This document shows positions 34,168 through 43,778 of a stretch of DNA of 64,000 nucleotides, piece by piece. The stretch covers positions 744,001 to 808,000 of the forward strand of contig NZ_BLPG01000002.1 in assembly GCF_011764445.1 (NCBI RefSeq), written 5' to 3'. Under the pieces are notes generated by a model. The model worked only from the letters and a program-made list of their open reading frames with translations, ran no database searches and was not told the DNA's origin. The stretch is from Phytohabitans rumicis (GTDB lineage: Bacteria; Actinomycetota; Actinomycetes; Mycobacteriales; Micromonosporaceae). Positions within the stretch are counted from its first letter, which is position 1; every line of letters starts with the position of its first letter. Both the position numbers and the translations under genes were made by a program.

Positions 34168-35076
34168 ATGGACGGCCGGGTCGCGATCGTCACCGGCGCC
34201 GGCAACGGCTTGGGGCGCGCGGAGGCGCTCTCGCTCGCCGCCGCCGGCGCCCGGCTCGTGCTCAATGACCTGCCGGGCCACGCGCTGGACGCGGTGGCCG
34301 CCGAGATCAAGGCGGCCGGCGGCGAGGCGATCGCCTGCCCGGGCGACGTCGGCGAGTGGGCCACCGGCGAGGCGCTGCTGGCCGCCGCCCGCGCGACGTA
34401 CGGCGGGCTGGACGTGCTGGTCAACAACGCCGGGGTGCTGCGCGACCGGACCATCTTCAACATGACCGCCGACGAGTGGGATCTCGTCCTGCGCGTGCAC
34501 CTGCGCGGGCACTTCGTCACCACCCGGATGGCCACGGCGTACTGGCGGGCGCTGAGCAAGGAGCGCGGCGGTCCGGTGTACGGCCGGATCGTCAACACCT
34601 CCTCCGAGGCGTGGCTGCTCGGCTCGGCGGGGCAGCCCAACTACGCCGCCGCCAAGGCCGGCATCGTGGCGCTGACCGTGGCCACCGCGCGCGCCTGCGC
34701 CCGTTACGGCGTACGCGCCAACGCCATCTGCCCGCGCGCCCGCACCACCATGACCGCGGAGCTGATGGGGGACGCGCCGGACGACGTACCCGATCCGATG
34801 TCGCCCGACCGGGTGGCGCCGCTGGTGACCTACCTGGCGAGCCCGGCGGGCGGGCGGTTCACCGGCGAGGTGTTCGTCGTGCACAGCGACGTGGTCGCGC
34901 TCCTCGGGCCGCCGACCGTACGCGCCGCATTCCACACAGTGGACGGTGCGGGATGGACGGTCGACGGACTGCGTGACGTACTCGGTGATGTCGCGGCGGA
35001 CGACCCGCCGCAGCCCGGCTTCGTGTGCGAGGAGACGCTGCCGCTGGCGGCCGCGACCTTCGGCGAGGAACGGTGA
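34168..35076 (+). CDS. SDR oxidoreductase (Rv3548c-like)
   Basis: A 302-residue short-chain dehydrogenase with TGAGNGLGRAEAL, NNAG, the Ser in IVNTSSEAWL and YAAAKAGIVALT. The extra C-terminal 50 residues (FHTVDGAGWTVDGLRDVLGD) match the longer Rv3548c type, encoded next to the HIP-CoA genes in mycobacteria. The reaction is not certain. GGAGG 5 nt upstream of the ATG at 34168 sets the start. It overlaps the next gene by 4 bp. Confidence 0.87.
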   Translation: MDGRVAIVTGAGNGLGRAEALSLAAAGARLVLNDLPGHALDAVAAEIKAAGGEAIACPGDVGEWATGEALLAAARATYGGLDVLVNNAGVLRDRTIFNMTADEWDLVLRVHLRGHFVTTRMATAYWRALSKERGGPVYGRIVNTSSEAWLLGSAGQPNYAAAKAGIVALTVATARACARYGVRANAICPRARTTMTAELMGDAPDDVPDPMSPDRVAPLVTYLASPAGGRFTGEVFVVHSDVVALLGPPTVRAAFHTVDGAGWTVDGLRDVLGDVAADDPPQPGFVCEETLPLAAATFGEER

Positions 35077-35525
35077 ACGAGCGCGGGCGGGTCGCGATGA
35101 CCCCCGAAGAGGTCACCGATCTGCTGGCCAAGGCGCGCAAGGTGCAGATCGCCACCATCAACCGGGACGGCACCCCGCACCTGGTCGCCATGTTCTACGC
35201 GCTGCTCGACGGCCGGATCGCGTTCTGGACGTACCGGGCCTCACAGAAGGCCCGCAACCTGGCCCGCGACCCGCGGCTGACCTGCCTGGTCGAGGACGGC
35301 GAGGACTACTTCGAGCTGCGCGGCGTCCAGATGGCCGGCGTGGTACGGCGGGTCGACGACACGCCCGCGGTGGCGCAGGTCGGGCAGCTGATCGCCGCCC
35401 GCCTCACCGGCGTGCCCGCCGGGACGGTGGACGACTACGTGCTGCAGGCGGCCCGCAAGCGGGCCGCCTACTTCGTGGAGCCTGAGCGGATCACCAGCTG
35501 GGATCACCGCAAGCTGCTCGCCTGA
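35073..35525 (+). CDS. PPOX-class (pyridoxamine 5'-phosphate oxidase-like) protein
   Basis: A 150-residue split-barrel flavin/F420-binding protein with QIATINRDGTPHLVAMFYAL, ARDPRLTCLVEDGEDYFELRG in segments, and KRAAYFVEPERITSWDHRKL at the end. The split-barrel family binds FMN or F420; here the cofactor is not resolved. The GTG at 35073 overlaps the preceding SDR stop (GTGA), so it is the last gene of the 33395 operon. The role in steroid breakdown is unknown. Confidence 0.85.
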   Translation: MNERGRVAMTPEEVTDLLAKARKVQIATINRDGTPHLVAMFYALLDGRIAFWTYRASQKARNLARDPRLTCLVEDGEDYFELRGVQMAGVVRRVDDTPAVAQVGQLIAARLTGVPAGTVDDYVLQAARKRAAYFVEPERITSWDHRKLLA

Positions 35526-35574
35526 GCGCCGCCCGCACGGCAGCCCCGCCGCGCCCGATCGGCGGCCCCGCCGC

Positions 35575-35680
35575 ACGCCGATCAAGGACTTTGCCGCCGA
35601 TCAAGGGCAAATGGCCGTGCTTTGATCTCCAAACCACGACCACTTGCCCTTGATCGGCGGGGAAAGCCTTGATCGGTGCG
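35575..35680. repeat. GATCAAGG nested palindrome, copy 4
   Basis: A full copy between the convergent PPOX and aldehyde dehydrogenase genes. The outer arms are CCGATCAAGGACTTT and AAAGCCTTGATCGG, the inner arms CGATCAAGGGCAAATGGCCG and its near complement, and the loop TTTGATCTCCAAA. Here it could also end transcription from both sides. Confidence 0.8.
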
Positions 35681-35708
35681 CGGCGAGCCACGCCCTGGGG
35701 GGCGCGTG

Positions 35709-37217
<1,509 letters not shown>

Positions 37218-37234
37218 GCCGCCACCTCCGAAAC

Positions 37235-37248
37235 TAGAACGTGTTCCA
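37235..37248. promoter_or_regulatory. KstR operator
   Basis: TAGAACGTGTTCCA is a full match, located between the aldehyde dehydrogenase start and the end of the upstream SDR gene, both on the minus strand. Confidence 0.8.
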
Positions 37249-37250
37249 CC

Positions 37251-38012
37251 TTACTGTACGCGCAGGTACGCGGGCCACTCCCCACCGCCATGGATGGTCA
37301 GAGTCGCGCCGGTGACGTACGACGCCAGCGGCGAGGCGAGGAACAGGCACGCGCCGGCCACGTCCTCGGGTGTGGCCATCCGGCCCAGCGGCACGGTACG
37401 CGCGACCGTCGCCACCCCGTCCGCGTCGCCGTAGTGCACAGTGGACAGCTCGGTGGCCACCATACCGACCGCCAGGCTGTTCAGCCGTACCTTCGGCGCC
37501 CACTCCACGGCCAGGCTGGCGGCCAGGTGGTGCAGTCCCGCCTTGGCCGCGCCGTACGCCGCCGTCCCCGGGGACGGGCGCACCCCGCTCACGCTCCCGA
37601 TCATGACGATCGCGCCGCCCTCGGGCTGCTCCCGCATGACCGCGTTGGCCGCCTGGGATATGTGCAGCGGGGCGATCAGGTTGAGCTCGATCACCTTGGC
37701 GTGGAAGCGCGGCGAGACGCTCGCGGCGTCCGCGTACGGCGCGCCGCCGGCGTTGTTGACGACCACGTCCAGCCGGCCGAACTCCGCCACCGCGGCGTCG
37801 ACCAGTCCGGCCGCCTGCGCGGGGTCCCGCACGTCGGCCGCGACGAACCGGGTCGCCCGGCCGTCCACATCGGGCAGTGCCGCCGGCTCCTTGCGGCCGC
37901 ACACCATGACCTGCGCGCCCGCGGCCAGGAATGCCCGCGCGATGCCGGCGCCGATGCCGCGGGTGCCGCCGGTGACGAGCACCGCGCGGCCGGTGAAGTC
38001 GAGGGGGTCCAT
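37251..38012 (-). CDS. SDR oxidoreductase (Rv3549c-like)
   Basis: A 253-residue SDR with TGGTRGIGAGIARAFLAAG, NNAGG, the Ser in VMIGSVSGVRPSPG and YGAAKAGLHHLA. It is divergent from echA20, as Rv3549c is from Rv3550 (echA20) in M. tuberculosis. The ATG at 38012 is favoured by a TAGCAT box 6 nt upstream on the minus strand. It ends 3 bp before the KstR box of the aldehyde dehydrogenase. The exact step in HIP breakdown is not settled. Confidence 0.87.
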   Translation of the reverse strand: MDPLDFTGRAVLVTGGTRGIGAGIARAFLAAGAQVMVCGRKEPAALPDVDGRATRFVAADVRDPAQAAGLVDAAVAEFGRLDVVVNNAGGAPYADAASVSPRFHAKVIELNLIAPLHISQAANAVMREQPEGGAIVMIGSVSGVRPSPGTAAYGAAKAGLHHLAASLAVEWAPKVRLNSLAVGMVATELSTVHYGDADGVATVARTVPLGRMATPEDVAGACLFLASPLASYVTGATLTIHGGGEWPAYLRVQ

Positions 38013-38018
38013 CGGCAC

Positions 38019-38024
38019 ATGCTA
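38019..38024 (-). promoter_or_regulatory. -10 box of a leaderless promoter
   Basis: TAGCAT on the minus strand, 6 nt before the ATG at 38012. It faces the echA20 promoter, with a KstR2-like box between them. Confidence 0.5.
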
Positions 38025-38031
38025 GCCCCCA

Positions 38032-38045
38032 AGCAAACGCTAGGT
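38032..38045. promoter_or_regulatory. Imperfect KstR2 operator
   Basis: AGCAAACGCTAGGT matches AnCAAGnnCTTGnT with two symmetric mismatches. It lies exactly between the divergent -10 boxes of the Rv3549c-like SDR and echA20. Confidence 0.6.
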
Positions 38046-38051
38046 TAGTCT
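38046..38051 (+). promoter_or_regulatory. -10 box of a leaderless promoter
   Basis: TAGTCT ends 7 nt before the GTG of echA20 and abuts the KstR2-like box, so a bound repressor would block it. Confidence 0.55.
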
Positions 38052-38058
38052 TGGCGGC

Positions 38059-38814
38059 GTGGGCATCCAGGTCCGTACCGACGGGTCCGGCGTCGCCGAG
38101 GTGATCATCGACTTCCCGCCGGTCAACGCGCTGCCGTCCGACGGCTGGTTCACCCTCGCCGACGCCTTGACCGCGACCGGCGCCGATCCGGCCGTGCACG
38201 CCGTCGTGCTGGCCGCCGAGGGCCGGGGGTTCTGCGCCGGCGTCGACATCAAGGAGATGCAGCGCACGCCCGGCCACGCGGCGCTGATCGCCGCCAACCG
38301 GGGCTGCTTCGCCGCCTTCGCCGCCGTGTACGACTGCGCGGTGCCGGTGATCGCGGCGGTGCACGGCTTCTGTCTCGGCGGCGGCGTCGGCCTGGCCGGC
38401 AACGCCGACCTGCTGGTCGCCGCCGAAGACTCCACCTTCGGGCTGCCGGAGGTCGACCGGGGCGCGCTCGGCGCCGCCACCCACCTGGCCCGCCTGGTCC
38501 CGCACCACCTGATGCGCGCGATGGTCTACACCTGCCGCACGGTCACCGGCGCCGACCTGCACCGCTACGGCTCGGTGCTGCAGGTCGTGCCCGCCGGCGG
38601 CGACGTACGCGCCGCCGCCCGCGCGGTGGCGGCCGAGATCGCCGCCAAGGACCCCACCGTCATCCGCCGGGCCAAGGAGTCGCTCAACGGCATCGACCCG
38701 ATCGACGTGAAGCGGTCGTACCGGTTCGAGCAGGGCTTCACGTTCGAGCTCAACCTGGACGGGGTCGCCGACCGGGCCCGGCAGCGCTTCGTCGACGAGC
38801 GATCGGGCGGCTGA
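38059..38814 (+). CDS. echA20: Enoyl-CoA hydratase-family ring hydrolase EchA20
   Basis: A 251-residue crotonase-fold protein. Oxyanion-hole strands are RGFCAGVDIKEM and GFCLGGGVGLAGNADL. Its order before ipdA, ipdB and ipdC matches Rv3550-Rv3553. EchA20 hydrolyses the last intact steroid ring intermediate (5-OH-HIC-CoA derivative) before IpdAB acts. The GTG at 38059 is set by the leaderless promoter. The gene is 5 bp from ipdA. Confidence 0.88.
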   Translation: MGIQVRTDGSGVAEVIIDFPPVNALPSDGWFTLADALTATGADPAVHAVVLAAEGRGFCAGVDIKEMQRTPGHAALIAANRGCFAAFAAVYDCAVPVIAAVHGFCLGGGVGLAGNADLLVAAEDSTFGLPEVDRGALGAATHLARLVPHHLMRAMVYTCRTVTGADLHRYGSVLQVVPAGGDVRAAARAVAAEIAAKDPTVIRRAKESLNGIDPIDVKRSYRFEQGFTFELNLDGVADRARQRFVDERSGG

Positions 38815-38819
38815 CCGGC

Positions 38820-39662
38820 ATGGCGGACAAGGTGATGGGCGTCGCCGACGTCATCGGGGAGCTGCGCTCCGGCATGACGATCGGCATCGGCGGCTGGGGC
38901 TCGCGCCGCAAGCCGATGGCGCTGGTGCGCGGCATCCTGCGATCCGACCTGACCGACCTGACCGTGGTGTCGTACGGCGGGCCGGATGTCGGCCTGCTGG
39001 TCGCCGCCGGGCGGGTGCGCCGGCTGGTGTGCGGCTTCGTCTCGCTGGACAGCATCCCGCTGGAGCCGCACTTCCGCCGGGCCCGCCAGGAGGGCGCCCT
39101 CCAACTGACCGAAGTGGACGAGGGCATGCTCTACTGGGGCCTGCTGGCCGCCGCCAACCGGCTGCCGTTCCTGCCGATCCGGGCCGGCCTCGGCTCCGAC
39201 GTGCTGCGGGTCAACCCGGAGCTGCGGCTGGTGCGCTCGCCGTACGACGACGGCGAGGAACTGGTCGCCATGCCGGCACTGCGCCTGGACGCCGCCCTCA
39301 TCCACCTCAACCGCGCCGACAGGTACGGCAACGGCCAGTACCTCGGGCCGGACCCGTACTTCGACGACCTGTTCTGCCTCGCCGCCACCCGGCGGTACCT
39401 GTCCTGCGAGCGACTGGTCGACACCAAGGAACTGCTCTCCGGAGGCCCGCCGCAGAGCCTGCTGGTCAACCGGATGATGGTCGACGGCGTCGTGGAGACC
39501 CCGCGCGGGGCGCACTTCACCAGCTGCGTGCCCGACTACGACCGGGACGAGGCGTTCCAGCGCGAGTACGCCGCCGCCGCGGCCGACCCCGAGGCGTGGG
39601 AACGGTTCCGGTCGACCTATCTGGACGGTGACGAGGCCGGCTACCAGGCGGCCCTGTCATGA
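38820..39662 (+). CDS. ipdA: COCHEA-CoA hydrolase subunit IpdA
   Basis: A 280-residue CoA-transferase-fold alpha subunit. It starts DKVMGVADVIGELRSGMTIG, with GIGGWGSRRKPMALVRGILR and LLVAAGRVRRLVCGFVSLD, as in IpdA, which with IpdB opens the last ring of the steroid by a hydrolase-like use of the fold. The conserved region EVDEGMLYWGLLAAANRLPF holds the expected Glu-containing loop. It follows echA20 by 5 bp and overlaps ipdB by 4 bp. Confidence 0.9.
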   Translation: MADKVMGVADVIGELRSGMTIGIGGWGSRRKPMALVRGILRSDLTDLTVVSYGGPDVGLLVAAGRVRRLVCGFVSLDSIPLEPHFRRARQEGALQLTEVDEGMLYWGLLAAANRLPFLPIRAGLGSDVLRVNPELRLVRSPYDDGEELVAMPALRLDAALIHLNRADRYGNGQYLGPDPYFDDLFCLAATRRYLSCERLVDTKELLSGGPPQSLLVNRMMVDGVVETPRGAHFTSCVPDYDRDEAFQREYAAAAADPEAWERFRSTYLDGDEAGYQAALS

Positions 39663-40380
39663 GCACCCCACACATGACCGCGACCCGGGCGGAAGTCTGC
39701 GTGGTGGCGTGCGCCGAGGCGTGGCGCGGCGACGGCGAGATCCTGGCCAGCCCGATGGGCCTCATCCCCCGGATCGGCGCCGGGCTGGCCCGGCTGACCT
39801 TCTCCCCGAGCTGGTGCTCAGCGACGGCGAGGCGTACCTGATGGCCGGGGACACCGTGGAGGGCTGGCTGCCGTACCGCGCCGTCTTCGGAGTCGTCGCC
39901 GCCGGCACCCGGCACGTGATGATGGGCGCGAGCCAGGTCGACCGGTACGGCAACCAGAACATCTCCTGCATCGGCGACTGGGAACGCCCGCGCTCGCAAC
40001 TGCTCGGCGTGCGCGGCGCACCCGGCAACACCGTCAACCACGCCACCAGCTACTGGGTGCCGCGGCACTCCCCCCGCGTTTTCGTCGAGCGGGTCGACAT
40101 GGTGTGCGGCGTCGGCTACGACCGGCCGGGCGGCCGGTTCCACGAGATCCGGGTGGTGGTCACCAACCTGGCGGTACTGGACTTCGCCACACCGGACGGC
40201 GCCATGCGAGTGCGCTCCGTCCACCCGGGAGTGTCCGTTGCGGACGTTCGGGCGGCGACCGGGTTCCCGCTGGTCGTACCCGAGGATGTGCCGCAGACCC
40301 GGGCGCCGACGGACGAGGAGCTGGCGTTGATCCGCGACCGCCTCGACCCGGACGGCACCCGAGCGCGCGAAGTCCCGTGA
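39659..40380 (+). CDS. ipdB: COCHEA-CoA hydrolase subunit IpdB, apparent frameshift
   Basis: About 240 residues when corrected. The first 48 residues (TRAEVCVVACAEAWRGDGE, PMGLIPRIGAGLARLTFSP) lie in one frame and the rest (LVLSDGEAYLMAG, VMMGASQVDRYGNQNIS, VNHATSYWVPRHSPRVFVE) in another. One extra C in the CCCC run at 39804-39807 joins them as FSPELVLSDGEA. It is the beta subunit partner of IpdA, with 4-bp overlaps to ipdA (ATGA) and ipdC (GTGA). An undercalled base is more likely than a real break, since all neighbours in the pathway are intact. Confidence 0.87.
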
Positions 40381-41426
40381 AAACCCGTCTCACCGAGCTG
40401 TTCGGCGTCCGGCACCCGATCGTGCAGACCGGGATGGGGTACGTCGCCGGCGCCCGCCTCGTCGCGGCCACCTCGAAGGCGGGCGGCCTGGGAATCATCG
40501 CCTCCGCCACGATGAGCCTCGACGAGCTGCGCACCGCCGTCCGCGAGGTACGCGAGCGCACGGACGCGCCGTTCGGGGTGAACCTGCGCGCGGACGCACC
40601 GGACGCCGCCGAGCGGGTCGAGCTCATCATCGCCGAGCGGGTCCGGGTGGCCTCGTTCGCGCTGGCGCCCACCCGGGACCTGATCCGCAGGTGCGCCGAC
40701 GCCGGCGTCCTGACTGTGCCGTCAGTCGGCGCGCTGCGGCACGCGGTGAAGGTGGCTGGCTGGGGCGTGGACGCGGTCATCGTGCAGGGCGGCGAGGGCG
40801 GTGGGCACACCGGCCCGATCCCGACCGGCCTGCTGCTGCCGCAGGTCGTCGACGCGGTGGACATCCCGGTGGTGGCGGCCGGCGGGTTCTTCGACGGGCG
40901 CGGGCTGGTGGCCGCCCTGGCGTACGGGGCGTCCGGGATCGCGATGGGCACCCGGTTCCTGCTGACCAGCGACAGCCCGGTCGCCGACGCCGTCAAGCAG
41001 GTCTACCTGAGCAAGTCGCTCACCGACACGGTGGTGACCACGCAGGTGGACGGCGTGCCGCACCGGGTGCTGCGTACCCCGTTCGTGGACCGGCTGGAAC
41101 GCTCCGGCCGCGTCGCCGGGGCGGTCCGGGCGCTGCGCCACGCGGCGGGGTTCCGCAAGCTGTCCGGGCTGTCGTGGCCACAGCTGCTGCGCGCCGGGCG
41201 GGCCGCCCGGCACGGCCGCGAGCTGACGATGGGCCAGCTGCTGATGGCCGCCAACACCCCGATGCTGCTGCGCGCGGCCATGGTGGACGGTCGCCCCGAC
41301 CTCGGCGTCATGTCTGCCGGTCAGGTGGTGGGGCTGATCGACGACCTGCCGTCCTGCGCGGAGCTCATCGAGCGCGTCATGCACGAGGCCGACGACTGCT
41401 TGGATCGCCTTAGAGCCGTTCGATGA
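40377..41426 (+). CDS. ipdC: IpdC, FMN-dependent oxidoreductase (nitronate monooxygenase fold)
   Basis: A 349-residue TIM-barrel flavoprotein of the nitronate monooxygenase superfamily, starting LTELFGVRHPIVQTGMGYVA. The FMN-binding features GVDAVIVQGGEGGGHTGPI and DIPVVAAGGFFDGRGLVAAL, then GIAMGTRFLLTSDS, are clear. In mycobacteria IpdC (Rv3553) reduces a HIP-CoA derivative after FadE action. The start GTG overlaps the ipdB stop. The 3' end overlaps the convergent fadA6 by 17 bp. Confidence 0.89.
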   Translation: MKTRLTELFGVRHPIVQTGMGYVAGARLVAATSKAGGLGIIASATMSLDELRTAVREVRERTDAPFGVNLRADAPDAAERVELIIAERVRVASFALAPTRDLIRRCADAGVLTVPSVGALRHAVKVAGWGVDAVIVQGGEGGGHTGPIPTGLLLPQVVDAVDIPVVAAGGFFDGRGLVAALAYGASGIAMGTRFLLTSDSPVADAVKQVYLSKSLTDTVVTTQVDGVPHRVLRTPFVDRLERSGRVAGAVRALRHAAGFRKLSGLSWPQLLRAGRAARHGRELTMGQLLMAANTPMLLRAAMVDGRPDLGVMSAGQVVGLIDDLPSCAELIERVMHEADDCLDRLRAVR

Positions 41427-42561
41427 CGGTGACGTTGGCCTGGCCGCCGCCCTCGCACATGGTCTGCAGGCCGTACCGGCCGCCAGTGCGCTCCAGCTCG
41501 TGCAGCAGCGTCGTCATCAGCCGGGTGCCGGTCGAGCCGAGCGGGTGGCCGAGCGCGATCGCGCCGCCGTTGGCGTTGACCCGGTCCAGGTCGGCGCCCA
41601 GCTCCCGCTGCCATGCCAGTACGACGCTGGCGAACGCCTCGTTGATCTCGATCAGGTCCATGTCGTCGAGGCGCATCCCGGCCCGGCGCAGCGCGTGCTC
41701 GGTCGCCGGGATCGGCGCGGTGAGCATGAGCACGGGGTCGTCCCCGCGGGCGCTCAGGTGGTGTACGCGGGCGCGCGGACGCAAGCCGTACTCGCGCAGT
41801 GCCTTTTCGGAGGCCACGAGGACGGCGCTGGCGCCGTCCGAGATCTGGCTGGACACGGCGGCGGTGGTGACCCCGCCGGGGCGCAGCGGGGCGAGCGCGG
41901 CCATCTTCTCCGCCGAGGTGTCCCGGCGGGGGCACTCGTCCACCGTGCACTGTCCATAGGCGACGACCTCGGCGGCGAACCGGCCCTGGTCGATCGCGCG
42001 GACGGCCCGCCGGTGGCTGGCGAGCGCGTACGCCTCCAACTCGGCCCGCTCGATCCCCCACTTGGCCGCGATGAGGTCGGCGCTGCGGAACTGGGACACC
42101 TCCTGGTCCCCGTAGCGCGCCGCCCACCCGGCCGACCCGGCGTACGGCCCGGTCTCCCCCATCGCGCTGGCGATCGGCACCTGGCTCATGTTTTGCACGC
42201 CACCCGCGACGACGAGGTCGGCGGTGCCGCTCATGACCGCCTGGGCGGCGAAGTGCACGGCCTGCTGGGCGGAGCCGCACTGCCGGTCGACCGTCACCCC
42301 GGGCACGTGCTCCGGCAGGCCGGCCGCGAGCCAGCAGGTACGCGCGACGTCGCCGGACTGCGGGCCGAGCGTGTCGACGCAGCCGAAGATGACGTCGTCC
42401 ACCGCCGCCGGATCCGCCCCGGCCCGCTCCAGCAGCGCCGCGATGACGTGCCCGCCCAGGTCCGCCGGGTGCGCCCCGGCCAATCCGCCACCGCGCTTGC
42501 CCACCGGTGTCCGGACCGCGCCGACGAGATACGCCTCGCCTCTCCCGCTATTGTAGAACAC
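41410..42561 (-). CDS. fadA6: Thiolase FadA6
   Basis: A 383-residue acetyl-CoA acetyltransferase-type thiolase. The nucleophilic Cys lies in [16 protein letters not shown], the NEAF motif in LIEINEAFASVV, His in AIALGHPLGSTG and the second Cys in LQTMCEGGGQA. It is most like FadA6 (Rv3556c), which cleaves the last ring-derived CoA ester. The only start near the expected N-terminus is the GTG at 42561, 6 nt after TAATAT on the minus strand and inside a KstR box. In mycobacteria fadA6 is under KstR2, so the KstR box here is unexpected. Confidence 0.88.
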   Translation of the reverse strand: MFYNSGRGEAYLVGAVRTPVGKRGGGLAGAHPADLGGHVIAALLERAGADPAAVDDVIFGCVDTLGPQSGDVARTCWLAAGLPEHVPGVTVDRQCGSAQQAVHFAAQAVMSGTADLVVAGGVQNMSQVPIASAMGETGPYAGSAGWAARYGDQEVSQFRSADLIAAKWGIERAELEAYALASHRRAVRAIDQGRFAAEVVAYGQCTVDECPRRDTSAEKMAALAPLRPGGVTTAAVSSQISDGASAVLVASEKALREYGLRPRARVHHLSARGDDPVLMLTAPIPATEHALRRAGMRLDDMDLIEINEAFASVVLAWQRELGADLDRVNANGGAIALGHPLGSTGTRLMTTLLHELERTGGRYGLQTMCEGGGQANVTVIERL

Positions 42562-42567
42562 GTTCTA
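42554..42567. promoter_or_regulatory. KstR operator, overlapping two divergent promoters
   Basis: TAGAACACGTTCTA is a perfect palindromic KstR box. It overlaps the fadA6 start codon and abuts the shared -10 palindrome, so repressor binding would close both promoters. Confidence 0.85.
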
Positions 42568-42573
42568 ATATTA
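42566..42573. promoter_or_regulatory. Shared palindromic -10 for divergent leaderless promoters
   Basis: TAATATTA reads as TAATAT on both strands. On the plus strand TAATAT (42566-42571) is 6 nt before the GTG of chsE2 at 42578. On the minus strand TAATAT (42573-42568) is 6 nt before the GTG of fadA6 at 42561. Two promoters therefore share one -10 element. Confidence 0.7.
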
Positions 42574-42577
42574 GCGT

Positions 42578-43759
42578 GTGGAGCTGCGCTACACACCCGA
42601 GCAGGAGCGGTTGCGCAAGGAGTTGCGCGGCTACTTCGCCGACCTCATGACACCGGAGCTGCGCGCGGCGTTCAGCTCTCCCGACGGCGAGTACGGCGGC
42701 GGCACCGCGTACCGCGACGTGGTGCGGCGTCTGGGCCGCGACGGCTGGCTGGCGCTGGGCTGGCCGACGGAGTATGGCGGCGGCGGCCGGTCCCGGCTGG
42801 ACCAGCTCATCTTCCTGGACGAGGCGGCGACGGCCGGGGCGCCGATCCCGTTCCTGACCATCAACACCATCGGCCCGACCATCATGCGGTACGGCACGGA
42901 GGCGCAACGCGCCCACTTCCTGCCCCGGATCGCCGGCGGTGAGATCCACTTCGCCATCGGCTACTCCGAGCCGGACGCCGGCACCGACCTCGCGGCGCTG
43001 CGCACCCGCGCGGTGCGCGACGGCGACGAGTACGTCGTCACCGGGCAGAAGATGTGGACCAGCCTCATCCAGTACGCCGACTACGTGTGGCTCGCCTGCC
43101 GCACCGACCCGGACGCGCCACGCCACAAAGGACTGTCCATTCTCATCGTGCCGACCGACGCCCCGGGCTTCTCCTGGACGCCGGTGCGGACGGTGGCCGG
43201 CCCGACCACCAGCGCGACGTACTACTCCGACGTCCGGGTGCCCGCCACGGCGCTGATCGGCACGGAAAACGAGGGCTGGCCGCTGATCACCAACCAGCTC
43301 AACCACGAGCGGGTCGCGCTCACCTCGGCCGCCCCGATCCGTACCGCGCTGCGCGAGGTCACCGACTGGGCCCGGGAGACCGAGCTGTCCGGCGGCCGGC
43401 GGGTCATCGACCAGGAGTGGGTCCAGGTGCACCTGGCCCGGGTGCACGCCAAGACCGAGTTCCTCAAGCTGCTCAACTGGCGCGTCGCCGCCGACCGGGC
43501 CGACGCCCCCGGCCCCGCCGCCGCGTCGGCCAGCAAGGTGTACGGCACCGAGTTCGCCATCGAGGCGTACCGGCTGCTGATGGAGGTGCTCGGCGCCAAC
43601 GCGTACGTCCGGCAGGGCTCGCGCGGTGCCCTGCTGCACGGCCGGGTCGAGCGCATGCACCGCGCGTCGCTGATCCTCACCTTCGGCGGTGGCACCAACG
43701 AGGTGCAGCGCGACATCATCGCCGCCGCCGGTCTCGGCCTGCCCGCCGCGCGCCGCTAG
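42578..43759 (+). CDS. chsE2: Acyl-CoA dehydrogenase subunit ChsE2 (FadE29)
   Basis: A 393-residue acyl-CoA dehydrogenase. It begins VELRYTPEQERLRKELRGYF, has FAIGYSEPDAGTDLAALRTR, and DYVWLACRTDPDAPRHKG with ILIVPTDAPGFSW, and ends ILTFGGGTNEVQRDIIAAAG. These segments match mycobacterial FadE29, which with FadE28 forms the alpha2-beta2 ChsE1-ChsE2 enzyme acting on the last 3-carbon side chain. It is followed 19 bp later by its partner. A leaderless promoter and KstR box precede it. Confidence 0.9.
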   Translation: MELRYTPEQERLRKELRGYFADLMTPELRAAFSSPDGEYGGGTAYRDVVRRLGRDGWLALGWPTEYGGGGRSRLDQLIFLDEAATAGAPIPFLTINTIGPTIMRYGTEAQRAHFLPRIAGGEIHFAIGYSEPDAGTDLAALRTRAVRDGDEYVVTGQKMWTSLIQYADYVWLACRTDPDAPRHKGLSILIVPTDAPGFSWTPVRTVAGPTTSATYYSDVRVPATALIGTENEGWPLITNQLNHERVALTSAAPIRTALREVTDWARETELSGGRRVIDQEWVQVHLARVHAKTEFLKLLNWRVAADRADAPGPAAASASKVYGTEFAIEAYRLLMEVLGANAYVRQGSRGALLHGRVERMHRASLILTFGGGTNEVQRDIIAAAGLGLPAARR

Positions 43760-43778
43760 GCTCCTGAAGGAGTACGGG

